Shown one piece after another: positions 15,015 to 24,032 of a stretch of 64,000 nt of DNA. How positions within the stretch are numbered: the stretch's first letter is position 1; each line of letters starts with the position of its first letter. The position numbers and the translations under genes are program-made. The notes beneath the pieces were generated by a model. It was not told the origin of the DNA. It saw only the letters and a program-made list of their open reading frames with translations, and made no database searches. The DNA comes from Streptomyces laurentii (GTDB taxonomy: Bacteria > Actinomycetota > Actinomycetes > Streptomycetales > Streptomycetaceae): NCBI GenBank assembly GCA_002355495.1, contig AP017424.1:3348001-3412000 (forward strand), in the 5' to 3' direction.

Positions 15015-17093
15015 ATGGACAGGGACCTGTACGGCCGGGAGGCGGTGTTCCACCGCACCGGGCTCGCCGCGCGGCTGATCGGGCTGGACCCGGAGCGGCT
15101 CTCCGGGGTGCGGTACGAGCATGGGGAGGATCCGCCGGTCGTCGTGTTCACCGGCGGGCGCGGGATGGGCAAGACCGCGCTGCTCAAACAGCTGCGCAAC
15201 GCCTACAAGGGCGCCACCCCGCTCGCCCTGATCGACTGCGCGCGCGTCGAGCCGCCCGCCGACCACGGCCGCGGCTGGACCGAACGCACCGGCGCGCTCG
15301 CCGAGTTGGCCGTCCAGCTGGCGCCGAAGGTGACCGGCGCGAAGCAGATCGAGTTCCCGCGGCTGTCGCTCGGCCTGGTCGCCGTCGCGTCGATCAGCTG
15401 GACGCAGGAGGACGAGGAGCGCGCGCAGCGCGATCTCCAGCGGCTGGGGCCGGTGCTGTCCACGGTCGACGCGGCCAAGGGGGCGGCGACGAACTGGGTC
15501 GCCAAGGTCCTCACCAAGCTCGCCGCGACCTTCGCCGAGAGCGCCGTCCCGCTCGCCGGACTGCTCGCGGAAGCGACCGTGGAGACGGTCCTGGAAGAGG
15601 TGTTCGGGCGGGTCCAGAAGAAGTCGGAGAGCTGGTACGGGAGTTACCGCAACGCGGGCGGGCGCGGCAAGGCCGGTCTGCAGCAGCTCGCCATCGACTT
15701 CGAGCAGGGCGGCCGGCGCCGCCAGGAAGCCGAGGACTTCCTCGTCGGCGCGCTGATCGAGGACCTCGGCCAGGCCTACCGCGGCCTCACCAAGGCCGGC
15801 ACCCGGCGCGGCCGCCCCGTCCTGCTCCTCGACAACGCCCACGGCGAGCTCGGCCGCCGGCTCATCGAGCCGATCCTGCGCGCCCGCGACAACGGCCGCC
15901 GCGACAAGGTCGTCGTGTTCGCCGTGTCCCGGGTCCACGAGCACGAGGGCATGCGGCGCGCGCACCGTGTACGGCTGCCCGAGACCGCGCACCGGGCGCC
16001 CGCCCCGCGCGGCGACGACGTCACCTCCGGCATCCTCGCCGTCGCCCTCACCCCGCTGTCCCCGGCGCAGGCGCAGGCCGCCTTCGACCGCCTCGACCCG
16101 TCCGGGCTCACCCCCGCCGACCTGGCCCGCGGCGTCCACCGGCTCACCGGCGGCCGCCCGCTCGGCGTCACGCTGCTCGGGCAGGCCGCCGCCGAGGCGC
16201 CCCGCGCCGAGCGCGGCGCGCTCACCCCGGGCGCGCTGCTCGACCTGGACGTCGAACTGCGCGAGGACGCCCTCCCGGTACCGGTCGCCCCGGCGCTGCT
16301 CACCGCGCTGCTGCCGCAGCCACGCCTGGAGCCGTTCACCGTGCTGGCCGCCGCGCACGACGAGGAGTCCGCGCGGCTGCTCGCCCGCACCCGGCTGCAC
16401 ACCGAGTCCCGGGACGGCGACATGGCGCTGCGCGTACGGGACCAACTGCGCGCCGAGGACTGGGCGGAGGGCCCCGAGCACTTCGTCGCCGACCCGCTGC
16501 TGCGCGCCCTGCTCCTGCACCGGCTGCGCTTCGGCGACGGCGACCATCCGCGGCACTCCGCCTGGCGGGCCGTCCACGAGACCCTGCACCGGCACTACGA
16601 CCGCGACGAGCAGCGCCCGTACCGGCTGTTCCACGAGCTCGCCCTGGGCCGGGTCGACGACGCGGTCGCCCATCTGCGGACCACCTTCCCCGAGCCCGAC
16701 GTGATCGGCTGGCTCGGCCGGCTCCGCTTCATCGCCTCGGCCCCGTACCCGCGCGCCGCGGCCCGCCCCTCCGGGCCCGACCCGCGCCGGGCCGCCGCGC
16801 TCGGCCGCGAGGCCACGGACACCCTGGACGCGCTGCCCGCCGGACTGGACGCGGACTCGCTCGCGCTGCACCTGTCCGTACGCCGGCTGCTGCACGCCCT
16901 GTGGCTGCTCACCGATCCCCTCGCCCTGCCCGACGGCGAGGTGACCGAGAAACTGGCGCACGAGCTGCGCCAGCTTTCCGGCCGTCATCTGACGGGCAAC
17001 AGCCCCCTGTGGGACGCGGCCACCCATTGGCCGCGGGACATTCACGCCTGGCGTCGGCCGACGCTGCCGCCGGGCCGCGAGGACGGAGTCTGA
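15015..17093 (+). CDS. P-loop NTPase, STAND-like
   Basis: The 692-residue protein has a Walker A motif G47-G-R-G-M-G-K-T54 followed by ALLKQL, and a Walker B strand VLLLDNAH with D273 about 220 residues later. The Walker A motif follows a short beta strand (PPVVVFT), and the C-terminal ~350 residues are helical, with features of winged-helix and sensor regions (LTPLSPAQAQAAFDRLDPSG, LTGGRPLGVTLLG) as in AAA/STAND signalling ATPases. There is no membrane helix. The start fits the motif spacing. Only 4 bp separate it from the membrane-anchored binding protein gene, so the two almost certainly act together. No substrate or pathway can be named. Confidence 0.65.
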   Translation: MDRDLYGREAVFHRTGLAARLIGLDPERLSGVRYEHGEDPPVVVFTGGRGMGKTALLKQLRNAYKGATPLALIDCARVEPPADHGRGWTERTGALAELAVQLAPKVTGAKQIEFPRLSLGLVAVASISWTQEDEERAQRDLQRLGPVLSTVDAAKGAATNWVAKVLTKLAATFAESAVPLAGLLAEATVETVLEEVFGRVQKKSESWYGSYRNAGGRGKAGLQQLAIDFEQGGRRRQEAEDFLVGALIEDLGQAYRGLTKAGTRRGRPVLLLDNAHGELGRRLIEPILRARDNGRRDKVVVFAVSRVHEHEGMRRAHRVRLPETAHRAPAPRGDDVTSGILAVALTPLSPAQAQAAFDRLDPSGLTPADLARGVHRLTGGRPLGVTLLGQAAAEAPRAERGALTPGALLDLDVELREDALPVPVAPALLTALLPQPRLEPFTVLAAAHDEESARLLARTRLHTESRDGDMALRVRDQLRAEDWAEGPEHFVADPLLRALLLHRLRFGDGDHPRHSAWRAVHETLHRHYDRDEQRPYRLFHELALGRVDDAVAHLRTTFPEPDVIGWLGRLRFIASAPYPRAAARPSGPDPRRAAALGREATDTLDALPAGLDADSLALHLSVRRLLHALWLLTDPLALPDGEVTEKLAHELRQLSGRHLTGNSPLWDAATHWPRDIHAWRRPTLPPGREDGV

Positions 17094-17097
17094 GGCG

Positions 17098-18633
17098 ATG
17101 GCCAGCCGACTGCGCAACCGCTATCTCTTCACCCCGCGGCAGAAACTCCTCGCCGCGCTGGTCGCCCTGCTCCTGGTCGGCGTGCCGCTCGGCTGGGGCA
17201 TCAAGAAGTGGACCACCCCCGAGGACCGTTCCTGCGCGCCGGGTGTCGAACGCCCGCAGGGCTCCGCCGAGTGCATCGGCGTCAACGGCACCGGCCACGC
17301 CTTCGGGGTGGCCGATCTCGCCGAGATCACCGAGCTCATCGGTCAGGAGAACGCCACGCTCAAGGACGGGAAGTACGTCACCGTCGCCATCCTGCTCCCG
17401 CTCACCTCCACCGACCCCGGCATGCGGACCAAGGTGCTGCACGAGCTCCAGGGCGCCTACGCCCGGCAGTACTGGGAGAACCACGAGGCCAACGACCGGA
17501 CCCCGAAGATCCGCCTCACCCTCGCCAACACCGGCAAGAACAACGCCCATTGGCAGAGCGTGGTCGAGCAGCTGAAGAACATGACCGGCGCCCCCGACCG
17601 ACTGCGCGCGGTCAGCGGCGTCGCCACCTCCTCCCCCGAGATCCGGGACTCCGTCGCCGCCCTCACCCAGGCGAAGATCGCCGTCGTCGGCACCACCATC
17701 ACCGCCGACGACATCGCCAACAGCGCCGAACACAACAACTTCCCCGGCCTCGCCCGGGTCTCCCCCACCAACAGCGACGAGGCCAAGGCACTCGCGCTGC
17801 GCAAGGTGGACGCGAGCAAGGCGCTGATCGTCGAGGACACCCGTACCGGCGACCACTACACCGACACCCTCAAGGCCGCCTTCGCCTCCGCCCTCAAGGG
17901 ACGCACCCCCTACGAGCCGGCGGTGTTCACCTCGCCCGCCGACCCCACTGAGGAAGGCACCACCTCCAACATCTTCAACAAGATCGCCTCCCGGGTCTGC
18001 GAGACCCAGTCCCAGACGGTCTTCTTCGCCGGCCGCCACACCCAGCTGCGCCAGTTCATCAACGAGCTGGGCGAACGCGGCTGCGCCGCCCGCTCCTCCG
18101 TCACAGTCCTCACCGGCGACGAGGGCTCCTACCTGGGCGCCGACCCCAAGCTCGACCGCAAGGCGCTCGACGCCCGGCTCACCGTCCGTTACGCGGCGCT
18201 CGCGCACCCCGACGCCTGGCGGGCCGCGGCGAACCCGTCGGTGCCGAAGACCGGCGGCTCCGAAGCCGACTACGACACGTTCCTGGAGGCCGTCTCCCAC
18301 GCCTCCAAGAAGCCGGTGCCGCTCGCCGACGGGCAGGCGATCATCTCGTACGACGCGATGGCGACGGCCGTGCACGCCATCCGCGAGGCCGCCCAGGGCA
18401 AGCCGTACCCGGAGCTCGCCGACGTCGGCCAGCAGTGGCCGCAGGTCACGGGCGCGCTGCAGCGGGTGAACGGCGCGAGCGGCTGGATCTGTCTCGACAA
18501 CTACGGCAACCCGTTCAACAAGGCCGTGCCGATCGTGGAGCTGACCTCGCAGGGGACCCAGCGGTTCGTCTCCATCGCCTGGCCGGAGGGCGCCCCGCCC
18601 ACGCAGAACTGCCTGAAGCCGAACCGCCCGTAG
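17098..18633 (+). CDS. Membrane-anchored type 1 periplasmic-binding-fold protein
   Basis: The 511-residue protein has one N-terminal membrane helix (KLLAALVALLLVGVPLGWGI, about 16-35) with positive residues before it, then an extracytoplasmic domain of the type 1 periplasmic-binding fold (Leu/Ile/Val-binding, ANF-receptor like): VTVAILLPLTSTDPGMRTKV, ARVSPTNSDEAKALA and a two-lobed length. Four Cys could form disulfides outside the cell. No ABC permease or ATPase genes are present; instead it is coupled to the cytosolic NTPase just upstream. A receptor or sensor role is therefore more likely than transport; this is inference. Confidence 0.75.
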   Translation: MASRLRNRYLFTPRQKLLAALVALLLVGVPLGWGIKKWTTPEDRSCAPGVERPQGSAECIGVNGTGHAFGVADLAEITELIGQENATLKDGKYVTVAILLPLTSTDPGMRTKVLHELQGAYARQYWENHEANDRTPKIRLTLANTGKNNAHWQSVVEQLKNMTGAPDRLRAVSGVATSSPEIRDSVAALTQAKIAVVGTTITADDIANSAEHNNFPGLARVSPTNSDEAKALALRKVDASKALIVEDTRTGDHYTDTLKAAFASALKGRTPYEPAVFTSPADPTEEGTTSNIFNKIASRVCETQSQTVFFAGRHTQLRQFINELGERGCAARSSVTVLTGDEGSYLGADPKLDRKALDARLTVRYAALAHPDAWRAAANPSVPKTGGSEADYDTFLEAVSHASKKPVPLADGQAIISYDAMATAVHAIREAAQGKPYPELADVGQQWPQVTGALQRVNGASGWICLDNYGNPFNKAVPIVELTSQGTQRFVSIAWPEGAPPTQNCLKPNRP

Positions 18634-18648
18634 GAAGGCCCGTAGCGG

Positions 18649-18674
18649 CCCGTAGGAAGGTCACGACCTACGGG
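18649..18674. terminator. Hairpin between convergent genes
   Basis: CCCGTAGG and CCTACGGG form a perfect 8-bp stem with a 10-base loop; the surrounding CCGTAG repeats allow alternative pairings. It lies between the binding-protein gene and the convergent SRPBCC gene. Confidence 0.4.
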
Positions 18675-18683
18675 TCTACGGGT

Positions 18684-19262
18684 CTACGGTTCCCATACGG
18701 GCCAGAGGGCCTCGTCCCGGGCGTACGCCTCGCGCAGCTCGCGCCGGTGTGCGCCCGGCGTACGTTCCACGCTCTGTCCGTCCAGCGCGCCGGCCAGCCG
18801 CTCCAGGTGGTCGTGCCAGTCGGCCAGCCGGTCGAGCCGTTCCTCGCGGGTGCCGCGGAACTCCGCCGTGAAACGCAGGACGGCCGACCCGGTCGCGTCG
18901 TCCGGGCCCGGTTCCAGATGGAACCGGATCCGTCCGTGCGGCAGGTCGGCCGTCTCAGCCGTACCCGTACCCGTGCCCGAATCCGGGCCGGGCGGGTCGA
19001 TCGTGTACTCGGCGACGTACTCGGGGTCCCAGGCGGTCACCCGGCCCCCGGCGGCCTCGGCCCCGTCCGGCCGGCGGAAGGTGACCCGCCCGCCGAGCCG
19101 GGGCTCCAGCGGATCCGCCCCGTACAGCCACCGGGCCAGGCCCTCGGGCGTGGCGACCGCGTGCCAGACGCGCCCCATCGGGTGCGGGAGCCCGGCCACG
19201 TACCGCAGCAGATGGCGGTCGATGTCGTGGGTCTCGCTCCGGCCCCGGGGTATCTCGGTCAT
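18684..19262 (-). CDS. SRPBCC (AHSA1-like) family protein
   Basis: The 192-residue protein has the START/Bet v1-like signature of the AHSA1/SRPBCC group: LPHPMGRVWHAVATPEGLARWL, followed by PRLGGRVTFRRPDG, then a long DHLERLAGALDG helix at the C-terminus. These proteins bind hydrophobic ligands or act in polyketide and stress functions; no substrate is visible here. An insert of GTGTGTAE-type low complexity lies in the middle. ATG 19262 follows the end of the ccsB region by 89 bp with no coupling. Confidence 0.8.
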   Translation of the reverse strand: MTEIPRGRSETHDIDRHLLRYVAGLPHPMGRVWHAVATPEGLARWLYGADPLEPRLGGRVTFRRPDGAEAAGGRVTAWDPEYVAEYTIDPPGPDSGTGTGTAETADLPHGRIRFHLEPGPDDATGSAVLRFTAEFRGTREERLDRLADWHDHLERLAGALDGQSVERTPGAHRRELREAYARDEALWPVWEP

Positions 19263-19350
19263 ACCTCCAGCGTGGCCCCGGCGGGCGCGGTCCGCCCGCT
19301 CGGAGCCACGGCCGGAGCCACGGCCGGAGCCACGGCGGCGGAACCCGGGA

Positions 19351-20445
19351 TCAGACGCCCGCGTACGAGTGCATGCTGTTGACGAAGATGTTCACGCCGT
19401 AGAAGTTGAACAGGTAGGTGACGAAGGCGACGAGCGCGATGTACGCCGCCTTGCGGCCCTTCCAGCCCGCCGTGGCGCGCGCGTGCAGGTACGCGGCGTA
19501 GGCGACCCAGGTGATGAAGGACCAGACCTCCTTGGCGTCCCAGCCCCAGTAGCGGCCCCACGCCTCGCCGGCCCAGATCGCGCCCGCGATGATCGTGAAG
19601 GTCCACAGCGGGAAGAACGCGGCGATGACCCGGTACGCGAACTTGTCGAGCGTCGCGGCGGCCGGCAGCCGCTCCAGGACGGAGCGGGCGAAGGCACTCG
19701 GGTCGCCGCCGTTCGCGAGCTTGTTCTCGTACGAGTCGCGGAACAGGTACAGCAGGGTCGCGACGGCGCCGAGGTAGAAGACGGAGCCGCAGACGATCGC
19801 GGTGGAGACGTGGATCCACAGCCAGTACGAGTGCAGCGCCGGGACCAGCTGTTCGCTCTCCGTGTAGAGCACGGTGGTCGCGAGGCCGAGGACCAGCAGG
19901 ACCGTCGTGACCAGCGGCAGACCGATCCAGCGGACGTTCTTCCTCGCGATGAGGAAGATGAGGTACGCGACGACCACCACGGTGGAGAGGGTGATCGAGA
20001 ACTCGTACATGTTGCCCCAGGGGGCCCGCTCCACCGACATCGCGCGGGTGAGCACGCCGCCGGCCTCCAGGAGGGCGGCGAGGGCGGTCAGCGAGATGGC
20101 CATACGCCCGTACAGGTCGCCCTTGACGGTGCCGCCGGCCGCGCCGGGGCCGTCCGGGACGTCGCGGGCGCCGGCCGCGGAGCGGGTGACGACCTTCGGC
20201 CGGTCGAGCACGGCGGTGCCGCCGCCGGCCTTCTTGACCTGCACGGTCACGGCCGGGGCGGCGGCCGCGGCGGTCTTCGCGTCACCGGTGAGCGCGGCGG
20301 CGGTCCGGCCGACCTTGCTGCGGCTGCCGAACACCCACTCGGCGATATGGGCCAGGAAGGCCAGTGTGTAGACGGCCATCGAGGAGTAGACGAGATAGTT
20401 GCTCATCTGCGCCAGGCCCTCGTTGGTCGCGGCGGCGAGGATCAC
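19351..20445 (-). CDS. ccsB: Cytochrome c biogenesis protein CcsB (haem handling, System II)
   Basis: CcsB (ResC type) with ResB exports haem and attaches it to apocytochromes c on the outer face of the membrane. The 364-residue polytopic protein contains the Trp-rich haem-handling motif W296-G-R-Y-W-G-W-D, followed by EVWSFITW, characteristic of CcsA/CcsB. The GTG at 20445 overlaps the resB TGA (GTGA), so the two are coupled. It is the last gene of the resA-ccdA-resB-ccsB set. Confidence 0.95.
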   Translation of the reverse strand: MILAAATNEGLAQMSNYLVYSSMAVYTLAFLAHIAEWVFGSRSKVGRTAAALTGDAKTAAAAAPAVTVQVKKAGGGTAVLDRPKVVTRSAAGARDVPDGPGAAGGTVKGDLYGRMAISLTALAALLEAGGVLTRAMSVERAPWGNMYEFSITLSTVVVVAYLIFLIARKNVRWIGLPLVTTVLLVLGLATTVLYTESEQLVPALHSYWLWIHVSTAIVCGSVFYLGAVATLLYLFRDSYENKLANGGDPSAFARSVLERLPAAATLDKFAYRVIAAFFPLWTFTIIAGAIWAGEAWGRYWGWDAKEVWSFITWVAYAAYLHARATAGWKGRKAAYIALVAFVTYLFNFYGVNIFVNSMHSYAGV

Positions 20446-22499
20446 TTGTCAGCCTCTCCAGCTTCGGCAGGTTCTGCTGCGGCTTCGGCAGTGGTGGATG
20501 CGGAGTCCGGGACGTCCGGCTCCGAGGGGGCCGGAGTGGAGGCGGCCGGGGCGGCCTTCCCGGCGTCCGATTCGGCGGCAGCCGGGGCAGCGGCCTCCGA
20601 GGCGGCCGACTTCGCCGAGGCCGACTTCACGTCGTCCGGCTTGGCGGTCGGCTTCGAGGCGTCCGGCTTGGCGGCCACCTTCGCGTTCGGCTTCGAGGTG
20701 CCCGGCTTGGCGGCCACCTTCGCGTTCGGCTTCGAGGTGCCCGGCTTCGCGGCCTCGGTGTCCGAGGCCGCGGTGGCCGCGGTCGCCTCGGTCTCCGGCA
20801 CCGCGGGCGCCTGGGCGTGGATCGTGGCGGCCAGTTCGCCCAGTTCCTCGGGCAGCCTGGCCGACTCGCTGCGGCCCAGACCGGCCATCTCGACGACGGT
20901 GACACCGTCCGCGCCCCGTACCGCCCGGACCCAGACCCGGCGGCGCTGGATGAACAGCGACCCGGCGAGACCGGCGATGGCGGCGAGCGCGCCCGTGAGG
21001 GCGAGGCCCTGGCCCGGCTGTTCGGTGATCTGGAAGCTCGCCCACTCCTTGATGTCCTTCTCGAAGGTCACCGAGCCGGCGCCGTTCGGGAGGGTCATGG
21101 TCTCGCCCGGCAGCAGGCGCTGGGCCTTGCCGGTGCCGCCCTTGACCTCGAACTGCTTCATCTTCGACGTGTCCAGCTGGTACACGTTCTGCGGCAGGCC
21201 GGAGTCGACGCGCAGGTCGCCGTGGAAACCGGTGAGCGCCATGACGGGGAAGTCCAGCGCCGGGAACTGGGACATCATCGTGCCCTTGCCGGCGCCCGCG
21301 AAGGTCGGCACGAAGAAGGCCTGGAAACCGAGCTGCTCGCGCTTGCCGTCCTTGTCGCGGTAGCCGTCCATCACCTTGACCGCCCCGGTCGAGGTGATGT
21401 TGTTGTCGATCGGCAGCAGCGGTACGGCCTTGCTCATGACGACCTTGCCGCGGCCGTCGCGGACGGTGATCACGGGCGCGTAGCCGTGCGAGATCAGGTA
21501 GGCCTTCGCGCCGGCGACCTTCAGCGGCTGGTTGACCCGGATGACGTCCTTCTTGTCGGGGCCGCCGGGCTCGGAGTACGTGACGGCGGCCTCGAAGGTG
21601 CGCGAGGCACCGTGCTCCGGGCCGCCCCGCTCGTACGTACCGGTGAACTTGTCCAGCGTGAAGCTGAACGGCGGCAGGTCGTCCATGCCGAACCACGAGC
21701 CCGACTTGAAGTCGTCGTACGCGGTGATCGTGTTGGAGAAACCGCCGCCCTCGACGATCAGCCGGCCGCCCTCGGCCTTGAGCAGCTGGCCCCAGGCGAA
21801 GGCGACCAGCATGACGATGAGGGAGACGTGGAAGATCAGGTTGCCGGCCTCGCGCAGGTAGCCCTTCTCGGCGGCGACGGCGTCGCCGACCGTGTGGGCG
21901 CGGAAGCGGCGGCTCTTGAGCAGCCCGAGCGCGGCCTCGCGGACCTGCTCGGGATCTGCCTCGGTACGCCAGGTGGTGTACGCGGGCAGCCGGGTGAGGC
22001 GCTGCGGGGCGCCCGGCGGGCGGCCGCGCAGCTGGCCGATGAACTGCCAGGTGCGGGGCACGATGCAGCCGATGAGGGAGACGAAGAGCAGGATGTAGAT
22101 CGCGGAGAACCACACCGAGCTGTAGACGTCGAAGAGCTGGAGCTTCTCGTAGATCGGCGTGAGCGTCTCGTGGGCGTCCTTGAAGGCCTGCACCTTCATC
22201 TCGTTCGCGCTGTTCTGCGGAATGAGGGAGCCGGGGATCGCGCCGAGGGAGAGCAGGAACAGCAGGATCAGGGCGACCCGCATGGACGTCAGCTGCCGCC
22301 AGAACCAGCGGATCCAGCCGAAGAAGCCGAGGCGGGGGCCGCCGAGGGGGGCCTCGGGGCTCTCCTCGCGGGGGGCGGTGGACAGCTGGGCGCCGGCCTC
22401 GCCGAGACCGCCGGACGTGTCGTTGTCCGGTTCGCCCCGGGTGCCGCCCGGCTCGTTCGCGTCCCGCTGCCGGGTGTCGCTCGTGTCAGTCGTGCTCAT
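20442..22499 (-). CDS. resB: Cytochrome c biogenesis protein ResB with long C-terminal tail
   Basis: ResB is the membrane partner of CcsB in haem ligation. The 685-residue protein has early helices around VALILLFLLSLGAIPGSLIPQ, a large extracytoplasmic domain, and a late helix (ALTGALAAIAGLAGSLFIQ). Usual ResB proteins end soon after that helix. Here about 110 extra residues follow, rich in Lys, Ala and Ser, with two perfect 13-residue repeats (KPGTSKPNAKVAA). I start at ATG 22499 (MSTTDTSDTRQ); the frame extends 31 codons further upstream but that overlaps ccdA. It is coupled to ccsB. Confidence 0.92.
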   Translation of the reverse strand: MSTTDTSDTRQRDANEPGGTRGEPDNDTSGGLGEAGAQLSTAPREESPEAPLGGPRLGFFGWIRWFWRQLTSMRVALILLFLLSLGAIPGSLIPQNSANEMKVQAFKDAHETLTPIYEKLQLFDVYSSVWFSAIYILLFVSLIGCIVPRTWQFIGQLRGRPPGAPQRLTRLPAYTTWRTEADPEQVREAALGLLKSRRFRAHTVGDAVAAEKGYLREAGNLIFHVSLIVMLVAFAWGQLLKAEGGRLIVEGGGFSNTITAYDDFKSGSWFGMDDLPPFSFTLDKFTGTYERGGPEHGASRTFEAAVTYSEPGGPDKKDVIRVNQPLKVAGAKAYLISHGYAPVITVRDGRGKVVMSKAVPLLPIDNNITSTGAVKVMDGYRDKDGKREQLGFQAFFVPTFAGAGKGTMMSQFPALDFPVMALTGFHGDLRVDSGLPQNVYQLDTSKMKQFEVKGGTGKAQRLLPGETMTLPNGAGSVTFEKDIKEWASFQITEQPGQGLALTGALAAIAGLAGSLFIQRRRVWVRAVRGADGVTVVEMAGLGRSESARLPEELGELAATIHAQAPAVPETEATAATAASDTEAAKPGTSKPNAKVAAKPGTSKPNAKVAAKPDASKPTAKPDDVKSASAKSAASEAAAPAAAESDAGKAAPAASTPAPSEPDVPDSASTTAEAAAEPAEAGEADK
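20667..20744. repeat. Two perfect 39-bp direct repeats inside resB
   Basis: The unit begins CTTGGCGGCCACCTTCGCG on the plus strand and encodes 13 residues per copy in the ResB tail. Perfect identity suggests recent slippage duplication. Confidence 0.85.
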
Positions 22500-22509
22500 A
22501 TCGGAACTC

Positions 22510-23253
22510 TCAGATCCCCACCGTGAAACCACTGGACCAGCCCTGCATCGTGGAGACCATGCTGTCCCACGCTCCTGTGAGGAGCAGGACACCGGTCACG
22601 ATCATCATGCCGCCGCCGATCCGCATCACCCACGCGTAGTGCTTCTTCACCCAGGTGAACGCGCCGAGCGCCTTGCGGAAGGCGATGGCCGTGAGGATGA
22701 ACGGCACGCCGAGACCGAGGCAGTACGCGGCGGTCAGCAGCGCCCCGCGGCCGGCGCTGGCCTGGTCGGCGGCGAGGGCCTGGACGGCGCCGAGCGTCGG
22801 GCCGATGCACGGGGTCCAGCCGATGCCGAACAGCGCGCCGAGCAGCGGCGCGCCGACGAGCCCGGTGGCGGGCCGCTTGTGGAAGCGGAACTCGCGCTGG
22901 GTGAACCAGGGCATCAGGCCCATGAAGAAGACGCCCATGAGGATCATGAGCACGCCGAGGACGTTCGTGAGGATCCCGCGGTGCTCCTGGAGCGTCCAGC
23001 CGAAGAAGCCGAACAGCGCGCCGCCGGAGATGAACACGGCCGAGAAGCCGAGGACGAAGAGGGCGGCGCCGGCGGTCATCCGGCCGCGCCGCGCCTCGCC
23101 GAGGTCGGTGCCGGTGACCCCGGTCACGTAACTCAGATAGCCGGGGACGAGCGGCAGGACGCACGGCGAGAAGAAGGAGACCAGTCCGCCGAGCACGGCG
23201 ATCGGCAGCGCGAGCAGCAGCGCGCCGTTCAGGACCGTCTGATTGGGATCCAC
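22510..23253 (-). CDS. ccdA: Cytochrome c biogenesis protein CcdA (thiol-disulfide transporter)
   Basis: CcdA carries reducing power from cytoplasmic thioredoxin across the membrane to ResA. The 247-residue protein has six membrane helices and the two redox Cys, C31 in FFSPCVLPL and C149 in GWTPCIGP, each followed by Pro-containing turns as in the family. GTG 23253 starts MDPNQTVLNG. It lies 13 bp downstream of resA and 10 bp upstream of resB. Confidence 0.95.
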   Translation of the reverse strand: MDPNQTVLNGALLLALPIAVLGGLVSFFSPCVLPLVPGYLSYVTGVTGTDLGEARRGRMTAGAALFVLGFSAVFISGGALFGFFGWTLQEHRGILTNVLGVLMILMGVFFMGLMPWFTQREFRFHKRPATGLVGAPLLGALFGIGWTPCIGPTLGAVQALAADQASAGRGALLTAAYCLGLGVPFILTAIAFRKALGAFTWVKKHYAWVMRIGGGMMIVTGVLLLTGAWDSMVSTMQGWSSGFTVGI

Positions 23254-23266
23254 GTCGAAATCCCTG

Positions 23267-23881
23267 TCACTTCTCGGCGAGCAGCGGGTCGATCATGGAA
23301 CGCAGCTTGGTCTCGTCGAGCGCCATGAGCGAGCGCGCCGCGATCTTCCCGTCCTTGTCGAGGACGATCGTGGAGGGAATGGCCTGCGGATTCAGGGTGC
23401 CCTTGGGGAACCCTTCGAGGATGAGCTTTCCGTACGGGTCGAAGAGACTCTGGTACGGAATGCCGAACTCCTTGTCGAAGGCGAGCCCGTCGTCGACGGC
23501 GTCGTCGCGGGTGTTGATCCCGACGAACTCGACGTTCGCGCCCTTCGCCTTCATGTCCTTCGCCGTCTTGGCGAAGTGCGGAGCCTCGGCCCGGCAGGGC
23601 GCGCACCACGAGCCCCAGACGTTGAGGACGACGACCTTGCCCTTGAGGTCGGCGACATCGAGCTGCTTGCCCTCGATGGTCTTGCCGGCGAGCGTGCCGG
23701 TCGCGGCACGCTCGCCCTTGGAGACGGTGGAGATGCCGCCCGTGCTGGTCACGAAGTTGGTCCCACCACCGCCTCCGGACTTGCCGTTGGAGTCGGAGCT
23801 GCACGCGGTCAGCGCGAGTGCGGCGGCGGCAACGAGTGCGGCCGCCGGCAGGGCGCGACGAGGGGCACGGCTAAGGCTCAT
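23267..23881 (-). CDS. resA: ResA/TlpA-like thiol-disulfide lipoprotein
   Basis: ResA reduces the CXXCH haem-binding thiols of apocytochrome c outside the cell. The 204-residue protein has a lipoprotein signal with lipobox LTAC27 and a thioredoxin-fold domain with the active site W92-C93-A-P-C96 in NVWGSWCAPCRAEA. The linker is Gly/Ser-rich. It is the first gene of the cytochrome c maturation set; a palindrome resembling a Rex site overlaps its start codon. ATG 23881 is the natural start because the signal peptide begins there. Confidence 0.95.
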   Translation of the reverse strand: MSLSRAPRRALPAAALVAAAALALTACSSDSNGKSGGGGGTNFVTSTGGISTVSKGERAATGTLAGKTIEGKQLDVADLKGKVVVLNVWGSWCAPCRAEAPHFAKTAKDMKAKGANVEFVGINTRDDAVDDGLAFDKEFGIPYQSLFDPYGKLILEGFPKGTLNPQAIPSTIVLDKDGKIAARSLMALDETKLRSMIDPLLAEK

Positions 23882-23897
23882 GTGAAAAGTTTCGCAT
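23880..23897. promoter_or_regulatory. Possible Rex-type operator at the resA start
   Basis: ATGTGAAA-AG-TTTCGCAT is a palindrome with one mismatch. It resembles the Rex consensus TTGTGAA-n4-TTCACAA at most positions. It overlaps the ATG of resA. A Rex gene is present in this window at 55140-55961. Confidence 0.35.
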
Positions 23898-24032
23898 GGG
23901 CGATTCGCGGATCTTGGGCGCCCCCCTACGTGCCCGTAAAGCCCCTTGTCAAGACGGGCTAAATCTGTTCCCCCGTTCGGCGGGTCTTTCCGGGGCCCCT
24001 CGACGGCCTCTCAGGCACCCCTCAGGCGCCGC

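Noticed and set aside
13968..17117. A 1049-codon minus-strand frame across the tectonin and NTPase genes
   Set aside because: Only its 3' part is the tectonin gene; the rest is antisense of the NTPase gene, with low-complexity composition typical of high-GC shadow frames.
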